Assembly: GCA_963995505.1 (NCBI GenBank)
Contig: OZ023194.1
Span: forward strand, 11,528,428-11,592,427
DNA length: 64,000 nucleotides
Reading direction: 5' to 3'
DNA from: Hypericum androsaemum
Lineage: Eukaryota > Streptophyta > Magnoliopsida > Malpighiales > Hypericaceae
Shown: positions 25,958-37,989 of the stretch, piece after piece
Numbering within the stretch: position 1 is the first letter of the stretch
How the letters are laid out: the number at the start of each line of letters is the position of its first letter
Made by a program: the position numbers and the translations under genes
The notes under the pieces: generated by a model
What the model saw: only the letters and a program-made list of their open reading frames with translations
The model's database searches: none
Told to the model about the DNA's origin: nothing

Positions 25958-27420
25958 CTTGACAAAATAGCTACTTGATATCCCGAAGCCAACAACTAAA
26001 AGCAGCTACTTGGTATCCCAAAGCCTACCACAACAAAGCAGTGTGATGTGATATTCAACTTGAAGTTCTAAATCAATAATCAAGAAGAGCAACAACAAAT
26101 CAAGCATGTCGAAAATCAAAATAATATTGGTACAGAGTGGCAATAAAATTATGAAAATCTAAAAATATGCTTAACCATTTTAGCTCTTTTTCTACTTTGA
26201 AGAAAGTTTGGGGGCCTTCAATGATAGACAGTGCCATTATGAAATGTAAAAGAGAAGTGCAAAAAGGGTTTTACACATTCAAATAATGCCATCTTCTGAT
26301 ATTCAAGAGACTGAAACAATCAACTTCACTGCAAGCATTATGCATAATAACTTGACAAATTATCCCCCAGTAAACAATAAACAACAACATATATCACACT
26401 GAAACAAACAACCCTAATTCGCCAGTTAGCTAAATAATTTGTTTAAGCCTCCAGTTTGACAATTTACTGAGATCGAGCAATCGCACCCCAGCAGTCGGCC
26501 ACTCAACAAACACAAAAGAAGGGAATTATCGCCTAACCTCATAAAAGTAGTATTAATCGCTCTGGACGACTCCTTCTAGCACAAACAAATATATAGTAAT
26601 CTATCAAGGGAAAATGGAGCAAGTCCAGAATTAGTAGTCGTAATCTGATGTCAGAACTCTGAAACTTCTTATAAAGAGCCTACCATAATAGTCTTCTTCA
26701 GTATCTGTTTCACATCCAAAGACCCCCTTAAAGGTCTTTCTCCGCGCAAGAAATGCCTGCCAAGATAAATTTCCAGTCAAAGAGCAATAGTAAACAATTA
26801 GAAAGCAAATTAATTGCGGGCAAAGTAACCGCCGAGCCATCCTCCCTCACCCCAAGCCTTCTCAAAAACTAGTTGACCCGGCTCATGCTCGGGAGAAACA
26901 GATTCAACCATGATCCATAACCGCACACAATCCGAAAGTTCAGCGAGCGGGCGGCCGAGAAGAAAACACTTAACAGCAACACTCAGCAAACTAATTTACT
27001 CTTTACCAAGTTGTTCAGCTTCCGACCAGAAGTATTCACGAGATTGATACAAATTGTAACAAAAAAGAAAAAGCAATTTACCAAATGTAATCAAAATACT
27101 TCCAAAAAAAAAAGTCGCATTCAACCCTAACTCCAACCCTAAGCATTTTCTTCAAAGAGAGAGAGAGAGAGAGAGAAATTTCGAAGCAATAGTAGAGGGG
27201 AATTAACTAAACGCGGGATGGGGAAATAGGAACCGGAGAAAAGATCGAGACTTGTGGGGTGAATTTGATATTACCTGGAGTTGAAATTCCTGATTTCCGG
27301 AGGAAAAACCCTAGAAATTTTGGGACTTTCTGTTTGGTTGGGTCTCGGGGAGGGAGAGTCGGAGAGAGGGAGGATGGGAATCGAGTTTGGAATGACAAGT
27401 GAAGGGTTTAATTGCCGTTA
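25958..27420 (-). other. 5' UTR intron and non-coding first exon of the CID gene
   Basis: No coding frame fits the gene here. A likely non-coding exon ends at a good donor near 27275 (minus strand: ...aactccag then gtaatatcaa). It contains ccctagaaattttggg and the GA-rich sequence typical of plant leaders. A (GA)n run lies at about 27159-27176. The acceptor before the ATG (ttttgtcaag then atg) is plausible. Transcript data would be needed to fix this exon. Confidence 0.5.
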
Positions 27421-28990
27421 GGTGCTTTTAGTTTAATGTGGTTTCCAATTTGGTCCCTTGGGTCGTTTCGCGGCTCATTGGCCCTAGCTCAAAATTTTCT
27501 CTAGTTGCAACGTGGCTAGAAATTTTTTAAAGTGAAACATATTTTAGTGATAAAAATCAAGTTTTTAGTATGTGATTTGACATATTTGTACACCACAATT
27601 AAACTATATAGTTTTAAAAAGTTTGGTAACTTACCTTTCAAAAAAAAAGTTTGGTAACTAACAAAGATTTTTCATATTGACACTCTCACTATTTGAATAA
27701 ATCTTATTAACAAAGATACTCTTAAATATAGTTAGGAACAAATTTTGGTTTTATTTTTCAGAAAAAATATATATGAAAAAAATTTCTCCTCCGTAATATT
27801 TTTCCCATTTTTTCTACTTTGTTTTTAAATTTAAATTTTATTATACATAAATAACATTTTTATAAAATGTTCAAACAGTAGGGTGTTAACTAGAGAAATG
27901 ACGCTAGCACCAATAGTTTTAAACTATATAGTAGAAGTGTGGAAGTCAGCTATATTGTGGATTTTTACCTATTTTAATTCTCATACTTTGACAATCAGTG
28001 GAATTTCATCCGTCTTAACATATTCAAATAGTTCATTCTTTTGGTGAAGAATTTATTAGTTCCTACAATTTTTTCCTTCTCAAAACAGATAATACCCCTC
28101 CCCTTAATAAGTCTGGAAAATGAATTAAATTTTTTTTATTTTTTCCCTACTCCCATTCTCCCTTTGACTCTTTCTAAAACATTCTCCCATTTACTCGGCC
28201 GTCCTCCTCTTCGGATCCTCAGCCAATGGGCTTTCGATTTTTTTAATTATTGTTCGGCTTTGTGTTTAATTCGAGTTTTGTTTGTAAGTGTGTAACCCAC
28301 CCAAAAAATATATTATGATTCGCATTCATTTCTATGACAAAAATGTATAATATTTAGTTCGATGGTCAGCAAATTTATATTTGTTCATGAAGATTTTTTT
28401 TTAATAGGGTTTCCATCGAAGACATAGCATTTGTTATCGCAATCATTTTTTTTTCCAAGATAAAAAAATGAAGATCAAATTGAGACTAGACCCAACGATA
28501 GCTTTTGGAAATGATACCTGCTGGACCTGGACTTGTAGTCGCAAGCACCGGCTATACCACACAAAGGCCTTAATGGACACCTATTTATAAGTTATAATAA
28601 CACTTGGGTCTAATAGGGCCAAGTTAGGGTGTTTTTAAAAAGTGGAGTCGGGTATTATCGAACTCTGATTCTTCTAATAGCATATTTTACATTTGTGATG
28701 GCTAAATGAAGAGCTGAATTGAGTGCAAAATGGCCAAACTCTAATGATGTTATATCAGGCAGCAGAGTTGTTGCTGCTGCTGCTATTCGCTTCGCCTGGT
28801 TTTATGTACCAGGTTTTGAGGCGACTCGAAGCTTTTTCCACCTGCATTGTCACAAAGGTGTTACGTAACGGAAGCGAAAACGTAAATGAGACAATGAAGA
28901 ACGAGGACACACGATATAAACATCTTATGGTGTGGAGATAAGATACAATGATACATAGGCAGTAAACAAGGCTACACCTCCGACCCGAAT
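27421..28990. other. Intergenic with an old dispersed repeat
   Basis: 27480-28310 shares scattered similarity with 32920-33420. Examples are ctcatactttgacaat/attg, attcttttggtgaa, and gggctttcgatt-tttttaatt followed by gctcggctttgt and gtaacccaccc. The right end (about 28700-28990) is probably the 3' UTR of the MATE gene. Confidence 0.4.
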
Positions 28991-28997
28991 CTCGTGC

Positions 28998-30793
28998 CTA
29001 TACTACTCGGTGTTGCAAAATAGAGTAAAGGGTAGAAACCTGAGCGTCCCAGTCGCTTCTCCATATTATGCAGGCAACAAATACCACTTGTATCACAACT
29101 CCGGTGAGGAGTCCGATCCACAGACCCTGGAATATCATCAACACGAATCAAGAAAACAGTCGACGAGACATTGATCAGGAATGACAATTTGATCAGGAAA
29201 AGCTTCTTACAGTGACTTTAAGATCGGTGAGATATCCAAGACAAGCTCCTATAGGTACTCCAAGCAGATAGTAGCTCCCCAAGTTCACAATTGCGACCAA
29301 ATTTTGCATACCAGAACCAATTGCAATGCCTGCAATTATGGCCACAATTAAGTTCACCTGACTAAAATGATGCAATTCTTGTTGAATAAACCTCACCGTT
29401 GAAGACAGCTTGCATGCTGTTGAGCAGCATTGAGAAGGCGAGCAGAACCGAGAGGCGCGAAATTTCATCGGCAACTTCTTCCTCGGATGCGAACAAGTAT
29501 GCTATCTGTTTGTCAAAGACTAAGCAGAGAACAAACAGGATCACTCCGACGGCCACTGAAGTGACAACGACCACTTTCATTGCGAACTTGGCAGCTGCAG
29601 CATCTCCCTTCCCTAATTCGTTAGAAACCCGAACGCTGCAACAGGCGCGGAGATCAGGAGCAGTCAATTAACAAGTGATACTTTTCAAAGAAATAAAATG
29701 GTACCTTGCTGCTGCTAAAAATCCGAGACAGATCATGAATTGCCAGCCATTTATGTTGAGGCTGCAATGACAAAGAAATCATCAGAATCGTAGTTTGTTC
29801 GACTTGTTACGAACAATGCAGGCTTACCATATCGAGAAGGCGGATATTTCGACAGCAGCATCCGGCATGTATCCTGCTAATAACACTAAAATGGAGTTGT
29901 ACCATAACTCCAAGCTGCCAAATGACAAAGCCAATTAGTCCACCATTGGCATTGCATCCGAATTAACGAAATTTGTGCTGAGAATGAAATCATGAAGAGT
30001 ACCAGAGCATCGCTCCGGAAGATACAGAGAGCTTCACCACGGGCCAGAGATCCGCGAATGCAGCTTTCGTAAAACCTCTCCACGTATCGCGACACCAGCC
30101 ACCGAACATATAAACAAACTCACCGATAACTACACTCCATGTAGATACAATCAGCGGGATCATGGCTCCGGTAAGCCCCATGTTGAGCTTAATAACTAAC
30201 AGCCATGACAATGCGACGTGGAGGACGAACGGGGGCGCTGACAGCCACCCGACGATGTTGTTCTTCATTTGGGCTTGCAGGAACATTTGGATAGACATCA
30301 TGAAGATGAAACTGTAGTTGAACGGGATGAACCACAGCGAAACCTCCCCGGCTACTGCTGCTATTGATGCATCCTGTCCTATTGCAACCAGAATCTGTTT
30401 GGTGAAAATGAAGATTGGCATGCATATGGTCACGGTAATGGCATTCACAAGCCACGATCTTTGCAGGTATATCCCCATCATATGGTTCTGTCCGGCTCCG
30501 AATGCTTGTCCACACAAGGTCTCCGTGGCGCTTGACATGCCAATCATGATGCCATTGACGAAGCGGAGGAAGACGCTCTGGTTGAGCGCGAAAGCAGCGA
30601 GGGCGAGCGAGCTGACGTGGCCGAGGAACAACTGAGTCATCACTAGGGTGCCAAAGGATGTCACTCTTGCTATAACACCAGGAAAAGCAATCCTCCATAT
30701 CTTCTTGGTCTCTGTCCAAACTCCACTCTTTATGCCAGCATTAGCTTCTGATGATGGTGGGAGAAGTCTCTCTTCTTCTGCTGAATTGGCCAT
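28998..30793 (-). CDS. MATE-family efflux transporter (DETOXIFICATION/DTX)
   Basis: Six exons, 473 residues: 30793-30003, 29914-29828, 29761-29705, 29635-29397, 29329-29211, 29126-28998. GT-AG junctions and phases all agree. MATE proteins export organic cations, flavonoids, citrate or hormones in exchange for H+ or Na+, at the plasma membrane or tonoplast. Diagnostic blocks are AFGAGQNHMMGIYLQRSW, CLELWYNSILVLLAGYM, LNINGWQFMICLGFLAAA, SVRVSNELGKGDA and GVPIGACLGYLTDLKV. The hydrophobic pattern fits about 12 membrane spans in two halves. The acidic dileucine-like start (EEERLLPP) is common in the family and may be a sorting signal. The last exon ends soon after WRSDWDAQV with STLYSILQHRVV, so the C-terminal tail is shorter than usual (family mostly about 480-510). 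The tail may be intact or may hide a further exon. Substrate cannot be inferred. Confidence 0.93.
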
Positions 30794-33700
30794 GTTACTG
30801 TCAAAAACACCAAAGCTTCTAGATTCTCTATTATTAAATGTACAACACAGAATGTCTACGAGGAGTCAATATTTGTCTACTTGTATAGCAAACACCAAAG
30901 AGTTGGTTGACTATGAGAAAGAAGACCCTTTTTCCACCAAAGAAAACACTAGGGATATTGATTTAAGAAAAAATCACAAAAAATTCCAGTCCATATATAA
31001 GTTTAAGGCCTAAATAAAATGCCATGTTTTTCTAAAACGAATCGAAGAGCAACCCGAGATTCTTCCTTTTTTTTATTCAACTAGTTAACTGGTTCAATCG
31101 GTCTTGGTTAAAATAAGTTTGAAATATTAAATAAATTTAAAACATAATCCAAATCTAGTGTCCAGGCACACACCCAACACCAAACTCTTGTCCTTTTCCA
31201 TACCCATTAACCATCAACTTCCAAGAAATAATAATCTAATATATCTACAGCGCATTCCGGGTGGTGTTTGGACGAATACCTTGATCATTCACAATCAATC
31301 GGTGCTCACTTTCTTGATTGCCTACAAGAATTTATAAGTCCCTCTTCTTTACCTCTTGAGGTTGAGGGAACGTTTTGCTCGGGGGTAAGGTTGTAACTGA
31401 TGTAAATATCGAGCCCCTTTATTTTGTCTTTCTTTTTACGCTTCCTCTATTTTGAACTTTTATTTTAATAAAAAATATTTACCTACCAACAAAATTGAGA
31501 ATTTTGTATTATGTCTAATAATTAATATACATGTATATTATTTTAAAATTAATTTAAAAAATTCGGGTAGGATCAGGGCAGGATCCTATAGATCCATACC
31601 CACGCCCTTATCCTTTTAAAATATCAGGATTCAGGCAGGATCAATGTCTAGACCCGGTCAAAATCAACGGATCTTGGACCCTTCGGGTCTGAATCAGAAT
31701 AGATCCTCAGAGTAAGAGTTTAATTACCATCCCTAACCATATGTATTCACCTTATACCAACCTTCACTCGGTGGGTGCCATATAATAGGGTGTTCCACTT
31801 TTTGTGAGGTTGTTTGGCTAATGATTGCTTTCCAAGCTTTTCGCAAACTCCCGGACTTGGGTCAGGACAAAAGCAGCTCGATCTCTACGGGGGCTATCCT
31901 TTTCAAATGCCTCATAATTTCTCTATTGTCATATTCACCAGCACACATAAATGAATACTCTATTCCAGTGTACATCCTTCTCTAACTCCGCATCGCAAGT
32001 CAATACTCTTGCAATTAGTGATGAGAATATTAATGACATTAAAATATCTGAATCTTAGCTAAAATATTAAGGTAATGAGCTAATAAATAACGGCACAATG
32101 CATTATATGATTTGACGGAAGTCCAGACAAAATATAATTAGGTGTAAAAATTTAGTTTTACAAATAGAAAACAAGTCAATTACTTTCCGATTAACAATGT
32201 GATAAATGCTCCCTCAAATAAAGTACGCTTGAACTATTAGTCTAAAATTTATACGGTGTGACATAAGTGTCGGTAGTGGCTTGAACACTTCATCGGTTGT
32301 CGTCGACAAAGAAACTTACAACACAGTTATTTGAAGAAGAAAAAGAGGAAAATTGAAAAGATTAAAAACCATAATCCGAGAAACCCAAACATTGAAAAGG
32401 GGAAAAAGAAGTAATCACTTGGAGGATTACGAGAGTCGCCAATGGTAGAGGCAATCTTCGTCGCAGCAGCAAAAGTCGTCCACGATGGAGTTGGTCGTCG
32501 TCGCCTAGTTCGAGAAATCATAAGAGAAAACTCATGAGAGGAAGAATGTGTCGAGGGAATGGGGAGGGTAATATTATTATTATTGATATTTTAGTATAAT
32601 TTCATTTTTGGTCCCTATAGTTCTGACCTCTGTCAAAAGGAATTCTTTTTCTCAGTTTTGGACATAAATGGAATTCTTTTCCCAAGTAAACTTGATTTCA
32701 AACACTGAATATTTCAAAGTTGAGGAATTGGATACCAATTTCCATTTGTTTTGGGAATTTGGACTCTTGCATTCCAAAGGGTTCTAAGTCAAAAGAGCCA
32801 TCAAAGCATTCTTCGATAGAATATCAGTCAGCCACTCGATTCTCCTCTCTCCACGTATGTTGAATATGGATCTCTCTATAAAGAGTGATCAGTTTCCTAG
32901 CTCAATGCATCAAAATTCTCTCGTTGCAAAGTGGGTAGAAAAACTTAAAAGTTACATATATTTTAATTATCATACCAAAGGATATTTACTCTACTGACAC
33001 AAGGGTAGAGAAATTGATGAAAGTCCAAGGTTGTAATTCTTAGTATAAATATTTTACCTTTTACAAAAAAATATGTTGTGTCTCATACTTTGACATTGTG
33101 TGCAGTTTCCTCTCTGTCTTAAATATTCAAATGATCAATTCTTTTGGTGAAAGTTTTATGTTTAAAAAAAATGTGGTCCGCCTGATCATTTAATAATCAG
33201 GAGAGCAGAGCGAGTCGCTCTAGGTCATTTTAAAACATTTTTTATTAATTTCTGCAATTATTTTCTTCTCTAAATAGCGCTCCTCTTGAAAAGTCTCCAA
33301 ATGAATCAAAAGAAACTGATGGCCTTCCTATTTGGATCCTTAGCCGATGGGCTTTCGATTATTTTAATTCTTGCTCGGCTTTGTCTTTAATTTGAGTTTT
33401 GTTGTAACCCACCCATGTTGTTGTATTCTTATGATTATTGTGCTTGGAGTTCTTGCGTCTACTTTTTTTTTCCAAAAAAATCTGGAGACTCACTTAGTTG
33501 AATAATCTATATTAAACTCGAGCTTCTGATAGAAAGTTTTTGCAGGTCCATAATACTACTCTTGTAACTCATGGATGAACAATAGCGGAGACTTGTTACT
33601 TTGGCATATGAAGAAATTATATGAACACATCGGTTATTTCTATCTTAGCTAATATCTTTGTTCTTTTAATTACAAACAGGCAAAATATTTGCAAGACTAT

Positions 33701-34500
33701 AAACAAGAAGAGATATTTGAAAATGATAATTAACGACAATGGAGAAAAGGCAAAAATGGTATCCGGAAAATAATCGTCGATTAATTCTATGCCTGTACAC
33801 GTGGTAATGCAAACGTTATCCAAAATAATTAGATATTAAAGCGTTTGTAGATGACTTTTTAATTTAAAATTATGGATGAGCAAATAATACATCTGCGTCT
33901 TTGCGTGAGCTCGTGGCCAATTGAAAATATTGAACAAGTAACCTGTAGAGGAAAAGTAAACTATCCGATGATGATATAATAATAATCTTGGCGGCTGGTC
34001 AAATTCTTTCACAGTAATTAATTTAATCTATGCTTAGTCTCGAGGTACCAACTACTAAGTACACTACTTGGAAGATTCTTTAAAAAATGATAAATTCCCA
34101 ATAGCTCACCACCGGAGACCCTTTCCTAAGTTCCGATGTTCTTTTTTGTTTACATGGCATCGAGATATCTTTTGGACCGACTAGTTCAAATTTGAACTAA
34201 ATTAAAATATATTCTATTAAAGATATTGAATGACATTTTTTTAATAATTCGAATTTGAGATTTATTATTAGGTTAGAATAGTTCTCTTGATATTTTTTGC
34301 ACTTTCGTGGTCCACGACCTGCTTGTGACACTAGGAAGCTTCTATCCTGACATAAATGACCCTGTCTGGATGCAAATACCAAGGGTATTACTGTCATTTC
34401 CATGCTTGAACAAGTTCCAGTCAAAAGTAGGATTCATGCATGTTTACTTTTTCTCAGTTGGACTAAAACGACCAAAGCTAAACTAACCTTTTTGGTCAAA
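30794..34500. other. Intergenic between MATE and ZAT genes
   Basis: No gene recognised. 31560-31720 is a GC-moderate patch with repeated ggatc/ggcaggatc words, resembling a decayed repeat. 32920-33420 is the partner of the dispersed repeat at 27480-28310. The left end holds the MATE promoter and the right end the ZAT promoter. Confidence 0.4.
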
Positions 34501-34521
34501 GGTTTCAGATACTCAACGCCT

Positions 34522-34529
34522 TATAAATA
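34522..34529 (+). promoter_or_regulatory. TATA box of the ZAT gene
   Basis: A perfect tataaata lies 89 bases before the ATG at 34618. This leaves room for a transcription start near 34550 and a leader of about 65 bases. No in-frame ATG lies between the expected start site and 34618. Confidence 0.65.
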
Positions 34530-34617
34530 CCCAATCTTGGATGTTTCAGGTACAGACACATTGAAACCCAACAAATATCCAGGAATTCGAACTCGATACA
34601 TCCAGTTGATCTCAAAC

Positions 34618-35175
34618 ATGGATAAGAAGAGAAGTAGAGACCAATTAGAGGTGCAAAATTTGGAGATGGCTCAATGTTTGGTGCTACTTTCTAATGCCAA
34701 ATATTCCAAGAACACCGTTACACATGCAACTAATTTCGAGTGCAAGACTTGTAACAAGAAGTTCTCGTCGTTCCAGGCTCTAGGGGGCCACCGGGCGAGC
34801 CACAAGAAGCCGAAACACTGGACGACCGATAAATCCAGCGACGACCGATCGTCCGACGAGTCGGTGATCACAAGTAGCTTGGTTGCCAAGAAACCGAAGA
34901 AGATGCACAAGTGCTCTATTTGTGGGCTACAGTTCTCGGTAGGGCAGGCTCTTGGGGGTCACATGAGGAGGCACAGGGCCTCTATGGCTGATGGATTCGT
35001 CGGTCGCAACGTGTCGCCGGCCGGTTCGAACGTCGTCATTTCGAAGCTGCCGGTGCTGAGGAGGTCGGGTAGTAGCAAGAGGGTGTTCGGGTTGGACTTG
35101 AACCTGACTCCATTTGAAAATGACTTGGCCTACTTGTATGCCAAGATGGCTCCCAGAGTTGACACTTTACTTTGA
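34618..35175 (+). CDS. C2H2 zinc-finger repressor, ZAT type (two QALGGH fingers, EAR motif)
   Basis: Single-exon gene, 185 residues. An L-box-like segment (EMAQCLVLLS) is near residue 20. Two C2H2 fingers follow, at about residues 41-61 (CKTCNKKFSSFQALGGHRASH) and 98-118 (CSICGLQFSVGQALGGHMRRH). Both carry the plant-specific QALGGH core, and a basic linker lies between them. The C-terminus has an EAR repression motif (LDLNLTP, about residues 160-170), known to recruit TOPLESS-type co-repressors. This architecture is that of ZAT7/ZAT11/ZAT12-like proteins, small nuclear repressors induced by abiotic stress and reactive oxygen. The frame remains open to the left of this ATG, but the start at 34618 follows a TATA box at a normal distance and gives the standard family N-terminus (MDKKRSRD). 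Intronless structure agrees with the family. Confidence 0.93.
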   Translation: MDKKRSRDQLEVQNLEMAQCLVLLSNAKYSKNTVTHATNFECKTCNKKFSSFQALGGHRASHKKPKHWTTDKSSDDRSSDESVITSSLVAKKPKKMHKCSICGLQFSVGQALGGHMRRHRASMADGFVGRNVSPAGSNVVISKLPVLRRSGSSKRVFGLDLNLTPFENDLAYLYAKMAPRVDTLL

Positions 35176-36185
35176 AAATTTATTTGTGTATATAATTGAC
35201 TATTCCTTTATTCTTTAGTACTCCCTTCTTTGTTTTCAATTTTATTTTAGTTCATTTTTTTAGGGAATTGTTAATTAATTATTTTTTTTGTATGTTTTTC
35301 CCGGTTTGGTTTATGTGGATGTACTCATAAACTTGGCTAATAGTGAAAAAAATTAATTGGGAAAAATTTGTTACTTTACTGCTGTGTAGTTTAAACTTTA
35401 AAGCGATTTCACATTTAATTTATAATTTATCAATTAAATAATTATATTCCTAGAACAAGTGAAATTCTTTCAATTCTCATTGCAAGTTGAGAGATCAATT
35501 GGGACATACGAGTCAAAAGATATTTGACCTAAAAATATAAAATGTTAGAGAAATTAACATATATGAGAGTTCAATTTTTACATGTGTAATTAGTTGATGT
35601 AAAATTTATTTTTTAAAATTTGAATTGGGACAAATTTTTTTGTATATGGAGGTACCTACGTTGCAAATGGCAATAGATTGAGTGCTTCCCATGAATTTTA
35701 AGATGAATCTGGACCATGGATTTTGATGATTAGCGTACGGCCGAAATGAAAACGTGGATCTCAAGGGTATTTTGGACATTAACTCATCTACTCCTCCTGT
35801 CTCTCCACCCTCCCCTCTATCTGGACTACTAGTTGCAGCAGAATATAATATGTATGAATTATATATTAATTATTTATATTATGACAAGGAGAAGAAAAGA
35901 AATTTAGTGCAGAAAAGAAATTTAACGAGGAAGAAGATGAAGACGAAATGAATTTTTGTGTGTGTAATGGTGAAGCTGGCTGGGACGATGGAATGCTTCT
36001 TTTTCAAACTACAGTCACAGATCAATACCGTTGTCATTTCGTGAATGGAACCATATTTTACTCTTTAGTTTTTTTTCAGGCTATATGGATTTTAACTATC
36101 TCTACGAATTGTTGTTGTTAAGTTCACTTTTCTGGTTCTAATTTGGTGGGATCCGTCCCGGAGTAGCTCTCAAATTCACAAGGTT
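35176..36185. other. 3' UTR of the ZAT gene and intergenic DNA
   Basis: About the first 150-200 bases should be 3' UTR. The rest is AT-rich with no gene recognised. Confidence 0.4.
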
Positions 36186-36189
36186 GGCC

Positions 36190-36600
36190 GGCTCGTGATA
36201 TAGTGCATTCATCATATAGTATGTGGATGACATTGATATACTATGTGATTAATAATGATATATTATATAAATGACAGTGATATACTATGTGATTAATAAT
36301 AGTATACTATATGAATCACATTGATATACTATGTGATTAATAATGGTATACTATATAAATGACAGTGATATACTATGTGTATGTGAATTAACAATGGTAT
36401 ACCATGTGAATGTCAACTGTATTACAATGTGAATAACAATGATATAACATGTGAACGTCAATGGTATACTATGCGAATGACATTAGTATAACATGTGAAT
36501 GACAATGGTACGATATTTAAAAATATCAATGATATACTATGTGAATGACAGTGGTATATCATGTGGTATATCATGTGAATGTTAGAGTAAAAACAAATTT
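36190..36600. repeat. AT-rich minisatellite, about 22-bp monomer in 44-bp dimers
   Basis: The word gatatactatgtg recurs at 36234, 36278, 36321 and 36365 (spacing 43-44). Half-period variants (ggtatactatgtgaatgaca and similar) continue to about 36580. Monomers are diverged. The consensus resembles the array at 49264-50106. Confidence 0.75.
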
Positions 36601-37139
36601 TGTTCGATTTTGTTCGAGTTAGTAATAGAGTGGTATACTATGTATAATATTTAAGGAAAAATCTTACTTTAATACCGTATAGTTTGTCAGTTTGACAAAT
36701 AACCCCGATGGGGGCAATCTTGTGTAGGTATAATAAAAATTAAATATATATTACCACTTTCTTACTTCCCCACACGATGTCAAATGCAACACTTTCTTGG
36801 GAACCTTCTAGTTAGACCTGACCCTTGTTCGAATATGTACGAATTTGAATTCATAAAAATCTTATATTGTATTCAATTTGTCTAAGAATGAATTCAAATC
36901 GAATTCTAATTAAGAATTAAGAATTCATGCTAATGTGTACGCCTCGTGGTTAGTGACATGTCACTTGACTCCAAAAGGTTAGTCTCAAAATGTTAATTGA
37001 TACCTTTTGAAGAGTATAATGTGTTATTTGAATCAATTTAGAGTACAATGTTCTAATTGCTCTTTTTTAACAAGTATAAGGGTTTAAATGATTTTTATTC
37101 CTAAAAATTATAATTGTTATGCTTGTAATACCGCTAATC

Positions 37140-37315
37140 ACTTGCAGCATCTAATAAAATTAAAATTGTGCAAAAATTGACCAAATTATTAATTTGACCA
37201 AAATATAATATTCTTATTAAATCCGCGTGAAAGAGTTGTAGAAGAGTTGTTACATTCTAATAAAATATTTTGAGGGGCAAATATCCCTATCTGGTGTCCA
37301 AATATCCTTGAACCA
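37140..37315 (+). repeat. Left arm of an inverted repeat (partner 40400-40563)
   Basis: Begins acttgcagcatctaataaaa and contains attaaatccgcgtg.aagag and ctaataaaatatt.tgag. The reverse complement of 40400-40563 matches these in the same order at roughly 80 percent by eye. The flanks show no clear target duplication, so it may not be a simple transposon. Confidence 0.65.
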
Positions 37316-37482
37316 TCGAATTATGTAAAAAAGAAAAAAAGAAATAGAGACTTACTTATTTGAGAGGGAAAAGGGGATGAAATTTAATTTTACACGCCTG
37401 ACTGGTGTGCCCCGTCCCTTTTTGAATATCGTTCCGTCAGTCTATACTGTTGCCCAGACCTGTCATGTTCCGTCGTTCCCGT

Positions 37483-37888
37483 CTGGTTCCCATCTTGTTT
37501 AATTACAAGATTTAATGCTTTTATTCTAATTCCTTTGTAAACCCTAAGCAAATAAAAATTGAAACTATTATGTTCACATTCCTTAATTACAATCTTATAT
37601 GTAAATTATTTTATATCTTATAAAACTAATTTAATTGTTACTGTTATTAATCCAAACATTACAATTGAAAAGTTTACAAACTTAAGAAATTCGAATTTAA
37701 CTATTCATAAATCGTACTTGAACAATTCAAGATTTTGATAAATTCGAATTTAAAAATTTATAATTATTGTTCATATTAGTTCTTTGACGAATCAAATATT
37801 TCATGGTTTGATAAATTCGAGTTCGACAAATTTGTCAGGCAAACTTCTACGAGGATCTTGCACGAGTCAAATTGCAAATCCTTGGGAA
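37483..37888 (+). repeat. Direct repeat A, copy 1 (copy 2 at 39903-40314)
   Basis: About 405 bp, roughly 85-90 percent alike to copy 2. Shared landmarks include gaaactattatgttcacattcc, gtaaattattttatatct and caaattgcaaatccttggga at the right end. The copies have no TG...CA ends, so they do not look like LTRs. Related sequence (ttcaatttgtc..agaatgaattcaaat) is also seen near 36860, 41420 and 47240, pointing to a dispersed family. Confidence 0.75.
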
Positions 37889-37901
37889 TTCTGTCTCTTT
37901 T

Positions 37902-37982
37902 GATGATGACGACAAGCCCCATGAGGAGTGTGGAGTTGTTGGTATGTACGATAACCCAGAGGCCTCTCGCCTCTGCTACCTG
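37902..37982 (+). pseudogene. Amidophosphoribosyltransferase (PurF/ATase) exon fragment
   Basis: The enzyme catalyses the first committed step of purine synthesis in plastids. These 27 codons read DDDDKPHEECGVVGMY, then [11 protein letters not shown]. They match the start of the mature plant ATase ([34 protein letters not shown]), where the Cys of EECG becomes the N-terminal catalytic nucleophile. The match stops abruptly at LCYL; the following VLERKDF is unlike ALHALQHRG, and no plastid signal or further ATase sequence is nearby. It begins 14 bases after direct repeat A. It is therefore a captured or transposed gene fragment, not a working gene. Confidence 0.8.
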
Positions 37983-37989
37983 GTTCTTG

